A stretch of DNA of 60,080 nucleotides from a virus: the IMG/VR virus record IMGVR_UViG_3300044535_000805, positions 1-60,080 of that record. One strand, 5' to 3'. This document shows positions 50,954-59,890 of this stretch, piece by piece. The notes under the pieces were generated by a model, which saw only the letters and a list, made by a program, of their open reading frames with translations, was not told the origin of the DNA and did not search any database. Position 1 is the stretch's first letter, and every line of letters begins with the position of its first letter. The position numbers and the translations under genes are program-made.

Positions 50954-53035
50954 TTATTTTATCAAAGCCAATGATTTTATTCTTGCCAAAAGTGCAGTGC
51001 CGTCTTTTGACTCATAGTAGCTGTCGGTCACAGCGCCACGAGAGTCCATGGGATCTTGCTCGCCCATGATATCTTCAGCCATGCCCATTCCACATTCCAT
51101 TAAGCCATGTTCAGGGCAGTATTGGCCTTCAGCAGTCATGTTGCATGAGCCTTCTGTAACTGGTGGTGTTTGTTTGAGCTTTTGTGCTTTTTTGTACTCT
51201 GCGTCTGGATCTTTGAATCCTTCATCACCTAGTTTATGACCAGCGTATGCGCCAGCGGCTGCTCCGGCCAATGTGCCCAGTGCTGGTACTACACTACCAA
51301 GTGCTCCACCTGCTAGGCCACCTGCAATCGCACCTTTCCATCCTTCTTCTAAGCCGCGGTCTTGTGCAAAACGGTCTGCAACATATTCGTAAGGATCGCC
51401 ATCGCGAGCTTTCTTTGTACCATATGGCATGTCATCAAAGTAGTAATCATACAATGCATGATACAGATCGTCACTCATATCGCCAGATTTTTCAAAATCG
51501 CGCACTTCTTTGCCAAAGCGATTGCAAATGTGGTCCAAGGTGCTTCCCGCTGAGTCTGTCAGCACACTCTCTTTGACCGGTACGCCGGCGTATTTCAAAA
51601 TTGAATTTAGCTCATCACTCTCTGCTATACCATCAAGGCCTTTAACACCCTTCATGATTTCTGGATCTGCGTCAATAGCATTGCTTAGATCAGTTGCCGC
51701 ACCAGCCAGAGTGTCATCACCTTCAGTCACGGGAGGAACTGGGGGTTCTGCGCCAGGTGTGGCCGCAGGCTCAGTGTTTACTGGCTCCATTCCAGCGTCA
51801 GGTTCAGGTGTACTAGGAGTTTGTATGCCTAGCTCTTTGAGTCGTTGCATGACTTCTGTATCATTCCAGGCATTGGCTCGTGGATCACGTGCCGCAAGAT
51901 CACCTAGACGATCAAACAAAATATCATCGCCAACCAAGTCGTACAGTTGTTCTGTGGCATTGGTTGCGTCAGGTCCCACAACTAACTCTTTGCTCATTAG
52001 AGTTTTGAGTTTATCTAGTTGTTCGGGAGTTTCTGGTAAACTCCAAGTGCCTTCGGCTAGATTGTTGATCCAGCTTTCAAAAATATCTGCTTCTTTCATT
52101 TCTTGTCCTCGTTGCTGTATTTTTGCCAATAGTGGCAAGGCAGCCTCAATACGGCTGTCAATGGTTTGCTCAATGAACAAGGTTTTGATTTGATCAACCA
52201 TTCCGTCTTGTTCAGCAATTGTGGCCGGATGCCACGATTCAAAATAATCTGTGTACCCACGACTGGTGCCCATGTGTTTGAGATTCTCTCTCAAGCTGTG
52301 GTAATACGCTTGTGCTTCAGTGATGAGTTCTTGTGTTGCGCCTTCAAGTATGTGGCTACCACTGGCACGATTGAAACGACTCAGTACTGCAATTTCATTC
52401 ACAGTTTCAGTGATGTGGTTGCCACGAATGTCATAGGGTTTGCCGCCTTGACGTACATGTTCCAGCATGGCACGGCCAGCCATCAAACTCTTGAATCCCA
52501 ATCTAAAACGCTCGCCGTCGGCTGTTTCAATAAACAGTTTTTCAACATAGCGATGCCGGGCATCACCTTCGCCCAAGGCACGGTTGTGAACTATTTGCAA
52601 TCTTGCTTCTGTGGGTTGACCACTATAGCTGACTTTGCGTGTGCCATAGTAGCCTTCAAACAGGCCTTCTTTGATTGCGGCCAAGCCTTGCATGGTAAAC
52701 TTGAGTTGACTAATATCTTGTATGGTCTTGGTCCAGCGATTACGCATGGCCACTTGTCCCAGATGGCCAATAAAGTCAAAGAACTCGTTCTTGTCATTGC
52801 CCTCCATGGTCTTGCCCAGGTTATCCCCGTACATGATCTTGCAATCGTTGTCTACATCAAGCACAATGACCATGGTGCCATAGTTTTTGCCTGTGCCACT
52901 TACATAGTCAAACGTGAAGGTTTTAGCGTTTTCAGCGTTAGTGGGCTTGCCCATTTTGTCCAGCATTTCGGGTTGAAAGTCCCGAGTTGCCAGGAAGTCA
53001 AGCAATTGTTGCGATATTGTATTTTCTGTAGCCAT
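50954..53035 (-). CDS. Large virion/internal protein, 693 aa
   Basis: Unnamed, but matches in style a large conserved protein of aquatic T4-like phages. N-terminal half: mixed alpha/beta (KTFTFDYVSGTGKNYGTMVI, FFDFIGHLGQVAMRNRW), then EADIFESWINNLAEGTWSLP. A Pro/Glu-rich linker spans about 405-450. The C-terminal part holds HALYDYYFDDMPYGT, a glycine-zipper (AIAGGLAGGALGSVVPALG, then LAGAAAGAYAGHKLG) that could insert in membranes, and a Cys pair (YCPEHGLMEC). Possibly an ejected protein. A late box ends 7 bases before the ATG. Confidence 0.78.
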   Translation of the reverse strand: MATENTISQQLLDFLATRDFQPEMLDKMGKPTNAENAKTFTFDYVSGTGKNYGTMVIVLDVDNDCKIMYGDNLGKTMEGNDKNEFFDFIGHLGQVAMRNRWTKTIQDISQLKFTMQGLAAIKEGLFEGYYGTRKVSYSGQPTEARLQIVHNRALGEGDARHRYVEKLFIETADGERFRLGFKSLMAGRAMLEHVRQGGKPYDIRGNHITETVNEIAVLSRFNRASGSHILEGATQELITEAQAYYHSLRENLKHMGTSRGYTDYFESWHPATIAEQDGMVDQIKTLFIEQTIDSRIEAALPLLAKIQQRGQEMKEADIFESWINNLAEGTWSLPETPEQLDKLKTLMSKELVVGPDATNATEQLYDLVGDDILFDRLGDLAARDPRANAWNDTEVMQRLKELGIQTPSTPEPDAGMEPVNTEPAATPGAEPPVPPVTEGDDTLAGAATDLSNAIDADPEIMKGVKGLDGIAESDELNSILKYAGVPVKESVLTDSAGSTLDHICNRFGKEVRDFEKSGDMSDDLYHALYDYYFDDMPYGTKKARDGDPYEYVADRFAQDRGLEEGWKGAIAGGLAGGALGSVVPALGTLAGAAAGAYAGHKLGDEGFKDPDAEYKKAQKLKQTPPVTEGSCNMTAEGQYCPEHGLMECGMGMAEDIMGEQDPMDSRGAVTDSYYESKDGTALLARIKSLALIK

Positions 53036-53042
53036 GGTCGTG

Positions 53043-53048
53043 TATTTA
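53043..53048 (-). promoter_or_regulatory. Late box CTAAATA, 7 bases before ATG
   Basis: Minus strand CTAAATA-CACGACC-ATG (53035), overlapping the terminase stop codon; no Shine-Dalgarno. Confidence 0.55.
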
Positions 53049-54635
53049 GCGCATTACTGAAATGAAGGGCATGGGCTCAACCACGTTGTCTGAGTGGTCT
53101 TTAAGGTGTGCGTCCAGGTCTGAGTGAAATGTTTGCAACATCATCAGCATGCGTGTGGCCAACAGACTGGCCATCACAAGATCATCTGTTTCCCCAATCT
53201 TTGCTTGATAACTAGCCCCGTTGGCCACAAAGGTTTTGAGCTCACTTACCAGGGGTTTGGAGTATATCTTCATGCGCCCAGATTCTACCAGGATCTTGAA
53301 CTTGTTGCAGGCCACAATTTTACTTTTGTTTGTGGTTGTAAATCCTTTGCGGATTCTACGTCCTGAACTACCTTGTACTGAGTTGTCACTTAAGAAATAA
53401 CCTGGAATGTTTTCTTCACCGTATTCTGCTATGGATATCAGGGCCGCTTCTCCCAGCGTGTTGTTTTCCACACTGTAGTAGATGCTCTTGTTGTCTTTGA
53501 CCACAGTGTGCAGTTCTTTGATGATGTCGGCCATGATTTTAATCTGCGTTGGGACGTCAGTTTTGTTGTGCCGCCACTCTGCAATTTGTTCAGTGGTATC
53601 TGCTTCAAATACTTGTATAGCTGACGGATCTCCACCAGTACCCAAACTGGGGTCTAGTGCCACAATGTAGATGTGGTCTTTTTTGGGTTTGCGGTACCAG
53701 CGTACTTGACCAGTTTTTTCTACAGGTTCCACACCCTCAAGCTCTAGTAGTTTGATAGGCGATATCAGTGTTTCGTCATTGATCACAAAGTCGCAGTCCA
53801 TCTCTCGACGGAAACGTTCGTCCCCAAGTTGACTACGTTGTTCTTCTGCCCACTTGTCATCTCTATCTGGATGTTCACGCCAGAATGCTCTAAATGCTTT
53901 GAATCCGTTTATGCCCAGGCCATTGGGTCTTGGATTGCCAAACTCATCTTCAACTTTGTTGGCACCTTTCCAGATGTAAGCAAATTGATCCTCATCCGAG
54001 TTGGGGGTGCTTGTGATAATTGCCTTACCACCTGTTGACAGTGTGGGCGTAATAGAAGTCCAAAACTCTTTGGCAATTGTGGGTCGTACAAACGCAAACT
54101 CGTCTAGATACAGTAGCGTAATACTCATACCACGACCGGTATTTTCAGTAGTTGTTTGACTAACAATACGTGATCCATTGTCAAACTCTAGAGAACCTTT
54201 GTTGTAGCTGGTAGCACCTGCTCTAATATGATTGGGGCATAGTTCGTAAGCATACCGAATACGTTGCATGATCTCTTGTGCGCCCAGATATTTGTGTGCG
54301 GCAATAAGAATAGTTGCGTCAGGTACAAACATTGCATACCACAACAAGTAACCAGCGGCACTAGTTGACTTGCCTGTTTGGCGTGGCATTAGTGAGATAC
54401 TAAAACGATTTTGATGATAATTATTGATCAAACGTTTTTGATATTCAAACGGATGATACAACATCTTGCCCCGAACAGGATGCTGAATATAAAAGAAGTT
54501 GTCCATGAAATACATGGCACCGTCAACCGGATCTGCACAACGAGCAAAATCTTCTAGTTCTTGCTCGGTAAATGTTTCTCGTCGATGCGGTGCCTTGACC
54601 AGTACTGTGTCAAGTGTGTTTTTTGCGCCAATCAT
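53046..54635 (-). CDS. 17: Terminase large subunit gp17
   Basis: Packaging motor and headful nuclease. 529 aa; ATPase Walker A MPRQTGKST (83-91), Walker B LLYLDEF (174-180), coupling motif STPNSDED; RNase H-like nuclease with Asp328 (YIVALDPSLGTGGD), Glu in YYSVENNTLGE and Asp in TDDLVMASLLA. This is the gp17 arrangement. It overlaps the SGNH gene upstream by 26 bases. Confidence 0.96.
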   Translation of the reverse strand: MIGAKNTLDTVLVKAPHRRETFTEQELEDFARCADPVDGAMYFMDNFFYIQHPVRGKMLYHPFEYQKRLINNYHQNRFSISLMPRQTGKSTSAAGYLLWYAMFVPDATILIAAHKYLGAQEIMQRIRYAYELCPNHIRAGATSYNKGSLEFDNGSRIVSQTTTENTGRGMSITLLYLDEFAFVRPTIAKEFWTSITPTLSTGGKAIITSTPNSDEDQFAYIWKGANKVEDEFGNPRPNGLGINGFKAFRAFWREHPDRDDKWAEEQRSQLGDERFRREMDCDFVINDETLISPIKLLELEGVEPVEKTGQVRWYRKPKKDHIYIVALDPSLGTGGDPSAIQVFEADTTEQIAEWRHNKTDVPTQIKIMADIIKELHTVVKDNKSIYYSVENNTLGEAALISIAEYGEENIPGYFLSDNSVQGSSGRRIRKGFTTTNKSKIVACNKFKILVESGRMKIYSKPLVSELKTFVANGASYQAKIGETDDLVMASLLATRMLMMLQTFHSDLDAHLKDHSDNVVEPMPFISVMR

Positions 54636-55356
54636 CCATTACTCTTTCTGCAAATATTTTGTGTCCTTCAGGACCAGCATGCATGTAGTCACGGGCATAG
54701 CCAATCTCTTCTCTACTGCGAGCAAAATAATCATGTGCATTGTATGTTTGGCATTTGATGTCAAGCTCTGCACACAGTCCTTGCACTGCCAACTTGTTCT
54801 TTGCATTATTTAAGTCGGCATTGCGATCATTTATCAACCACTGCTGTATGGCTCGGTCTGTGATATCAGTCTGGCCAGGCATATACGTGTTGTGCGGCCA
54901 CTGAGAATCTTCAGTGATTAGATCAAACCTATGTTTGGGTGGGGCACACATTACAACTAACCTGGGCAACAGCCGGGGAACCCAATATTTTGCCAACATA
55001 AAACAAGTGTCAGCACTGGCACCTCCCCACGAAAGATTATACACTGTGAGCTCTAACTCTTGTCCTACTAGTGTGGGCCATATGCTTTCTAAAGGTAATC
55101 CCATGCCAACACTGTAACTGCATCCTAAAGTAACTATGCTGGCCGCACTGGGATCAAACTCTTCAGCTCTAAAACCATTTGAATTGATTTTGTATGTTAT
55201 TGCTCGGGGCCTGTCCCATCCATGCCGGCGGAAATGCTCTTGGTGTTTTGGGTCTTGTAATAATTTCTGATAGTTTTCTTCGGTGTCAGTTGACAACCAC
55301 TCAGTAGTCTGCCCCGCATACTTCATGCCAAAGTGCCAAGGTGCGTTATTTGACAT
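54610..55356 (-). CDS. SGNH/GDSL-like hydrolase family protein (paralog 6)
   Basis: The fullest SGNH of the six, 248 aa. An extra N-terminal segment of about 70 residues (HFGMKYAGQTTEWL, YKINSNGFRAEEF) precedes block I IVTLGCSYSVGMGLPLESIWP; block II is YNLSWGGASADTCF, and block V RDYMHAGPEGHKIFAERV has Asp and His in the right spacing. The N-terminal segment resembles that of bacterial secreted or cytosolic SGNH acetyl-esterases. It overlaps radical SAM member E by 11 bases. Confidence 0.78.
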   Translation of the reverse strand: MSNNAPWHFGMKYAGQTTEWLSTDTEENYQKLLQDPKHQEHFRRHGWDRPRAITYKINSNGFRAEEFDPSAASIVTLGCSYSVGMGLPLESIWPTLVGQELELTVYNLSWGGASADTCFMLAKYWVPRLLPRLVVMCAPPKHRFDLITEDSQWPHNTYMPGQTDITDRAIQQWLINDRNADLNNAKNKLAVQGLCAELDIKCQTYNAHDYFARSREEIGYARDYMHAGPEGHKIFAERVMDDWRKKHT

Positions 55357-56503
55357 CCGGTACCTCTTTTAATGCCACTGCCATGTCCGGCCATAAGTCT
55401 TCAAAGCGAGTTACTTTCTTTAGTTTTTGCTCAATGTCTCTGTGCCAATCAGTTACATACAAATCTCTATCCATTGGGGGCAAGTAACTGTTATCGTTCA
55501 AGGTTAACTTGTATCTTTCCAAGATATCAAGCGATATGTTTTGTTGTCCTTGATACTTGGTTAGAACAAGATCAATTTCATCTATAGCTTGTTGTCGAAC
55601 ATCCATGGGCATGCGTCTAATGTCCAGCTCTTGCGGATGGTTTAACTCGCACCAAAAAATATCCAAGCTCATAGACTGACAAAAATCATAGTACTCTGTC
55701 AAGTCCCAAGCACAATAAATGCTGTAAGCAGGATGTGCTGTGACTCGTTGGTTGTCACGCTTCATTGTTTGAATGTTCTTAACAAATTGATTCCAGTCAG
55801 CACCATTGCGCACATACTCAAATTTTTGTTGATTGGCGTTGTCAAAGCTGATCATCCAGCTGACTCGGGGCCATGTCTTTAGTTCTTGATAGATGGGATT
55901 GTTTTCAAGTTCCACGCTGAGGTTGGTTGTGACCAGTACATTGACTTTGTTGGAATCAAGGTGTTTTAAAAACTCCCCAAGTCCTTTTTGTAACAAGGGT
56001 TCGCCACCGCCCAAAGTCAGCCCTTGTAAACTGTGTCCGTTGGTCTTGGCCAGTTCAATTAAGTCTTGATGTTCGTTGCGATCATGGTTGATAGGGATTT
56101 TCAGAGCACTTTGCCAAGCTGTGCTGGTTTCAGGATTGCAATAGGTGCAACTGAGATTGCAGAGATTGCTCCAGTTTACCACTAGGTGTTCTAGATCAAA
56201 CCAGGATATATCATCATTGATTGCATCTATAGTCTTTTGATCTGCATGGCGCTGAGTGCGTCCACTGTGCCCAGTTGTATCTTCAAGACGTTTACACCAT
56301 GAGCAAGCATCGTGCCATTTGCCGTCAGCCATGTGTTGTTTTATGTCTTTGAGTTCGGGTCCGTGTATTACTTCTTGAATGGTGTTTTTCTTGATATTGC
56401 CCACAGATGACAAACAATGCATGCAAGGAGTAACACGACCATTTTGGTCAATGTTGAGGCTGGTCCAGGGTGCAGGACAAAATGTAGGGCCGTTAGATAT
56501 CAT
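55346..56503 (-). CDS. Radical SAM protein with N-terminal four-Cys module (family member E)
   Basis: 385 aa. Module: Cys9 in FCPAPWTSLNIDQNGRV, Cys27 (and Cys30), Cys67, Cys70 (CSWC). Catalytic CNLSCTYC (Cys115, Cys119, Cys122) followed by NPETSTAW, SAM loop LTLGGGEPLLQ, VTTNLSVE, WMISFDNANQQKFEYVRNG. Closest to member F, with which it brackets the 2OG oxygenase gene; both gene borders overlap. Oxidative tailoring of a shared substrate is inferred from this tight cluster. Confidence 0.9.
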   Translation of the reverse strand: MISNGPTFCPAPWTSLNIDQNGRVTPCMHCLSSVGNIKKNTIQEVIHGPELKDIKQHMADGKWHDACSWCKRLEDTTGHSGRTQRHADQKTIDAINDDISWFDLEHLVVNWSNLCNLSCTYCNPETSTAWQSALKIPINHDRNEHQDLIELAKTNGHSLQGLTLGGGEPLLQKGLGEFLKHLDSNKVNVLVTTNLSVELENNPIYQELKTWPRVSWMISFDNANQQKFEYVRNGADWNQFVKNIQTMKRDNQRVTAHPAYSIYCAWDLTEYYDFCQSMSLDIFWCELNHPQELDIRRMPMDVRQQAIDEIDLVLTKYQGQQNISLDILERYKLTLNDNSYLPPMDRDLYVTDWHRDIEQKLKKVTRFEDLWPDMAVALKEVPDVK

Positions 56504-57057
56504 AGTGTTTTGACCCAGCTGTAGCTGGTGAGTCTAAATGTGTTTTTTGGCACAGGATTTAACATAGCATGCCACAGCAGGTTTCTGTAGCCGTCCGTGT
56601 TGGGTCTGTTGACCATGATGTAACCTGTGTTGGCTCGCATGGGAAACTGATGACGTTTGCTAGCAGGATCTTGGTACCAGTAAAACGAAGTCCCAAGGTC
56701 TTCGTTGGCTCCAATCCAGGTCAATTGCATACTGCCCGGCATTTCGCCATCAGTGTGCATGGAGCAAGTAAAGCCGGGCTCATCAACCCACCATGCAGTG
56801 CCCATGTAGTCTTCTAATTCAAAGCCCACAGCGTTGCCAATGTCGGTCCATATGCGATGACAAGCCAGTTCCCACTCTATGATCCAAGGCAACACGTTGT
56901 CGTCGATTCTTCTGCGGGCCCAGCTTTCCTGCCCTTCTTGTCTGTGCCAAGGCAAGTCTAACCAAGGTGTGGCTAATATTTTGGCCACCAGTTCTGGGGG
57001 CATTGCATTGTCAACTCGATACAAGTTGGGTTCGTTATCAACAGGTGCTATTTGCAT
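56500..57057 (-). CDS. 2OG-Fe(II) oxygenase
   Basis: 185-aa double-stranded beta-helix dioxygenase. Iron ligands His101 and Asp103 (SMHTDGE) and His163 (LWHAMLNPV), with Arg175 (FRLTSYSW) to hold 2-oxoglutarate. Such proteins hydroxylate peptides, nucleic acids or small molecules and are frequent in T4-like phages. Here the gene overlaps a radical SAM gene at each end (4 and 10 bases), so co-translation with both is likely and a joint pathway is plausible. Confidence 0.87.
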   Translation of the reverse strand: MQIAPVDNEPNLYRVDNAMPPELVAKILATPWLDLPWHRQEGQESWARRRIDDNVLPWIIEWELACHRIWTDIGNAVGFELEDYMGTAWWVDEPGFTCSMHTDGEMPGSMQLTWIGANEDLGTSFYWYQDPASKRHQFPMRANTGYIMVNRPNTDGYRNLLWHAMLNPVPKNTFRLTSYSWVKTL

Positions 57058-58199
57058 AGGAACTCCAGTTCAGGCCAAAGTCGCACAAACTCACCTGCTT
57101 TGTCAGGATGGTATTTGTGTTCAATATCATAGATGTGTTTCCAAAACGCAATATCAACATCAGATACTTTGACAATGTCCAGGCGCTCATTGTATGTTTT
57201 GAGTGCTTGATCAAAAAATACTTGTTCAGACTCTGTTACCAAGTTGTTGGCATACAAGTATTGTATTTCATCTGCGGCAAGTTTTGCAACACTGGCACCG
57301 TGAGTAAATGGATCCAAGTACTTGGGCTGGAACAAGTTTTGCCACAAGATGGTTGTGTCTGTTTCCTGGGCAAATTGTTTTAGTTCACGCAGGCGTGTGG
57401 CATTGTAAATATTGTACACAGCATGTATGCCGCCCCAGTGCCCGTTGTTTTTCATCAAGTTTTTGACCACGGCTAGGTTATTCTGCAACATTGACCAAGA
57501 ACCGCCATAACGAACATATTCAAAACGTTCACCTACATTGTCAAAGCTCATGCTCCAGCCGACTCGTTTGCGCTGTGCTAGTTTCCGGAAGATTTTGTTT
57601 TTTTCTAAGTCAACATTCATGTTGGTGATTAGCGTAACAATAGCTGATTCTGGTATGACATCCAGTAATCGTTCATTTTCTGGCAGTAGTAGTGGCTCGC
57701 CACCTACCAAGGCCACTTCATGTATGTGACCATGGTGTTGTTCGATGAAGTCACACACCTGTTCATAGTACGGACGAGAGCCTGACCGGAATGGTACCTG
57801 CTTTAATGCGGCCCACTTTGAGCTGGCACCAGGATCACAATAGTTACAACTCAAATTGCAAGTTGTATTCCAACGCACATCCACAATCACAGGATAGTGA
57901 TACTGGTCCCCGGCTGTGGCATAATCAAAATTGGGGTTTACATTGTTGTGCCATTGGCGTTCTGAGTCTGCACCAAAACGTTCTGCCTGCACACAGTTTG
58001 AGCAGTATTCGTGTGCTTGACCTTGTGCAAGACTAGTTCGCACTTCAGCCATTGTGCTGTTGTTTAAAACTTCCGTGATTGTGTTTGTGTTGAGGTTACC
58101 CAGCATGTTGGGGTTGCCGGCACAACAGGTTTTAACATCGCCACGGGGGTTTATGTGTAGGCCACGCCAGGGTGCGGCGCAGTAGAAATTATCGCTCAT
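57048..58199 (-). CDS. Radical SAM protein with N-terminal four-Cys module (family member F)
   Basis: 383 aa. Module: Cys7 in YCAAPWRGLHINPRGDV, Cys25/26, Cys66, Cys69 (CSNC). Catalytic CNLSCNYC (Cys114, Cys118, Cys121), SAM loop LVGGEPLLLPEN, LITNMNVDL, GWSMSFDNVGERFEYVRYGG. Its N-terminal module is the best preserved of the family (CCxGNxxxLGNLNT). It opens a late-type operon F - oxygenase - E - SGNH - terminase; a TAAATA box lies 4 bases before the ATG. Confidence 0.9.
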   Translation of the reverse strand: MSDNFYCAAPWRGLHINPRGDVKTCCAGNPNMLGNLNTNTITEVLNNSTMAEVRTSLAQGQAHEYCSNCVQAERFGADSERQWHNNVNPNFDYATAGDQYHYPVIVDVRWNTTCNLSCNYCDPGASSKWAALKQVPFRSGSRPYYEQVCDFIEQHHGHIHEVALVGGEPLLLPENERLLDVIPESAIVTLITNMNVDLEKNKIFRKLAQRKRVGWSMSFDNVGERFEYVRYGGSWSMLQNNLAVVKNLMKNNGHWGGIHAVYNIYNATRLRELKQFAQETDTTILWQNLFQPKYLDPFTHGASVAKLAADEIQYLYANNLVTESEQVFFDQALKTYNERLDIVKVSDVDIAFWKHIYDIEHKYHPDKAGEFVRLWPELEFLCK

Positions 58200-58203
58200 G
58201 CCT

Positions 58204-58209
58204 TATTTA
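58204..58209 (-). promoter_or_regulatory. Late box TTTAAATA, 4 bases before ATG
   Basis: Minus strand TTTAAATA-AGGC-ATG (58199); AGG could act as a weak ribosome site only if transcription starts upstream. Confidence 0.45.
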
Positions 58210-58217
58210 AAGGCGGA

Positions 58218-58655
58218 TCAGTTGCACCAAGATGTTTTGGCTTCACCGTAATATTCACGGGCAAACCCGTTGGCAATAAGCATTTGACGCAGACTTTGTC
58301 CGTTTAGCAGGACATCTCCCAGCACACGACCACCATACTTGTCCCAGTCCATGAGCACAACCTGTCGTTGTGAAGCCTGGGCAACGGCTGCTTTGGTAAA
58401 GGCTGATGCCGCTTCGCCACGCTGTGCTTCACTGGGGCAGGCTGCGCGGAATCCTTTTTCTGGAGTATCCACACCGTACACTCTGATACTGAGTTCTTTT
58501 TTGAGTGGTGCAGGCAAAAAGTCTGCTTGAAAAGCCACTGTATCGCCGTCTATGACTCTGGTGATCACAGCGTCATAGGTCACGCCAGGACGTTGTCGGG
58601 GTTGTGCAACAGCCAGCACAGGCATGATCAGCAAGAGTAGTAAGAGTTTTTTCAT
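58218..58655 (-). CDS. Secreted thermonuclease (staphylococcal nuclease family)
   Basis: 145 aa with a signal peptide (MKKLLLLLLIMPVLAVA) and an SNase OB-fold: VIDGDTVAF (metal Asp), IRVYGVDTPEKGF (Arg and Glu of the active site) and WDKYGGRVLGDV (second catalytic Arg). All catalytic positions are present. The ATG at 58655 starts the signal peptide; the frame to 58742 is not used. An exported nuclease in a lytic phage may clear DNA in the periplasm or block competitors (inference). Two Cys could form a disulfide. Confidence 0.9.
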   Translation of the reverse strand: MKKLLLLLLIMPVLAVAQPRQRPGVTYDAVITRVIDGDTVAFQADFLPAPLKKELSIRVYGVDTPEKGFRAACPSEAQRGEAASAFTKAAVAQASQRQVVLMDWDKYGGRVLGDVLLNGQSLRQMLIANGFAREYYGEAKTSWCN

Positions 58656-58662
58656 ATTGATA

Positions 58663-59889
58663 TTAAGTGTAGTAAACAATTTCACCTGTGGTGGGATTGT
58701 ATGCCATTTGGTAGAACCCTGCAGGTAATCCACTGGATCCACCGTTGCGCACAGGTTTCACTGTGAATGTGTTGGCAGTGGTTTGATTTAGTGCCGAGCC
58801 AGTGGCGTTCAGGATGATTGAGTTGTTGGCTTGATTAACGTCACCAGCATTAGATCCAATTGCTATAGCATAGGTTCCTTGACTTGAGTTACCAGCAAAC
58901 TCTCCTATGGCTATTGCACTGTTACCTTGTGAGGTCATACCAGCACTGACTCCAACTGCTACTGTTCGCTCACCCTGTGCTGAATTACCAGCATACGATC
59001 CTATGGCTACTGCTATAGAACTTTGATTGGAAAATCCAGCTCGTTGTCCCACTGCTACTGATTGACTACCTTGTGTGGTTCGTCCGGCGCTGTCTCCGAC
59101 TGCTACAGAATATGCACCTTGTGTGGTTTCCCCAGCTTGCTTACCAACAGCAACTGATTGAATGCCTTGTGTGGTTTGGCCAGCACCAACGCCAACAGCA
59201 ACTGATTGTATGCCTTGTGTAGTTTCGCCAGCATATAGTCCAATAGCAACTGATTGTGTGCCTTGCGTAGTTGCGCCTGCACTGTGGCCAATGGCCACTG
59301 CGTCGTCACCTTGCAAAGCAACACTGCCACCGGCATTTTGTCCAATTGCCACTGCTGTTGATCCTTGGGTGGCGCCAGCATTTTGTCCAATTGCAACACT
59401 TTGATTACCTTGACTGTTCAGTCCAGCACCTTCGCCAATGGCCACAGAACTTATGCCTTGAGCATCATACCCGGCCGATGAACCAATGGCCACAGCATGG
59501 GTGCCTTGAGTGGTGTTGCCACCAGCATTTAGACCAATTGATATGGCGGCGCCGCTTTGACCGCCGGCACCGGCTGCTTGACCCACGGCTATTGCCGCAT
59601 TGGCTTGACCGTCAAATCCGGCATTTTGACCTAACGCTATAATAGTAGGGCCACTCGCACCAGTTTTGTTGCTCAACAGTGCCCAGGTTGTTGCACCACC
59701 AGGTGTGGCCACTGCTGTGAGGTCGCCTAGTGCGTTGCCCACATACACAATGCTTGTGGTCTGATCTACCACAAGTTCGCCAGGTCTAGCATTGCCGTCG
59801 TACTCAGCCAAGGTAACTTGGGCGTTGTCCTTCATTGCGGCACGTGATATGCCAGTAATGTTGTCGTATGGTGGAGGTGGATTGGCCAT
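58663..59889 (-). CDS. Tail fibre/adhesin with YadA-head-like repeats
   Basis: 408 aa. The N-terminal part (TLAEYDGNARPGELVVDQTT, IVYVGNALGDLTAV) is a fibre attachment-like domain. From about residue 75 to 350 the sequence is a run of 14-17-residue units with the consensus SVAIGxxAGxxTQGxQ, as in the left-handed beta-roll of trimeric autotransporter heads (YadA type). The C-terminus (NQANNSIILNATGSALN then QTTANTFTVKPVRNGG) resembles the head-to-neck end and fibre caps. It lies 1 base downstream of another virion gene. Confidence 0.88.
   Translation of the reverse strand: MANPPPPYDNITGISRAAMKDNAQVTLAEYDGNARPGELVVDQTTSIVYVGNALGDLTAVATPGGATTWALLSNKTGASGPTIIALGQNAGFDGQANAAIAVGQAAGAGGQSGAAISIGLNAGGNTTQGTHAVAIGSSAGYDAQGISSVAIGEGAGLNSQGNQSVAIGQNAGATQGSTAVAIGQNAGGSVALQGDDAVAIGHSAGATTQGTQSVAIGLYAGETTQGIQSVAVGVGAGQTTQGIQSVAVGKQAGETTQGAYSVAVGDSAGRTTQGSQSVAVGQRAGFSNQSSIAVAIGSYAGNSAQGERTVAVGVSAGMTSQGNSAIAIGEFAGNSSQGTYAIAIGSNAGDVNQANNSIILNATGSALNQTTANTFTVKPVRNGGSSGLPAGFYQMAYNPTTGEIVYYT
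58830..59640 (-). repeat. In-gene repeats encoding AVAIGxxAG units
   Basis: About sixteen degenerate 42-51-base units; the segment CTTGTGTGGTT recurs with little change between 59070 and 59230, so neighbouring copies are recent duplicates. Confidence 0.8.
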
Positions 59890-59890
59890 G

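Noticed and set aside
52166-53065. A 299-codon plus-strand open frame opposite the 693-aa virion protein gene
   Set aside because: It lies wholly antisense to a gene with good composition, a late box and a clear start. Its translation is rich in Cys, His and hydrophobic residues without domain structure, as expected of a shadow frame.
58663-59889. Regular repeats as a CRISPR array
   Set aside because: Units are translated, degenerate at third positions and without unique spacers; they encode a beta-roll fibre.
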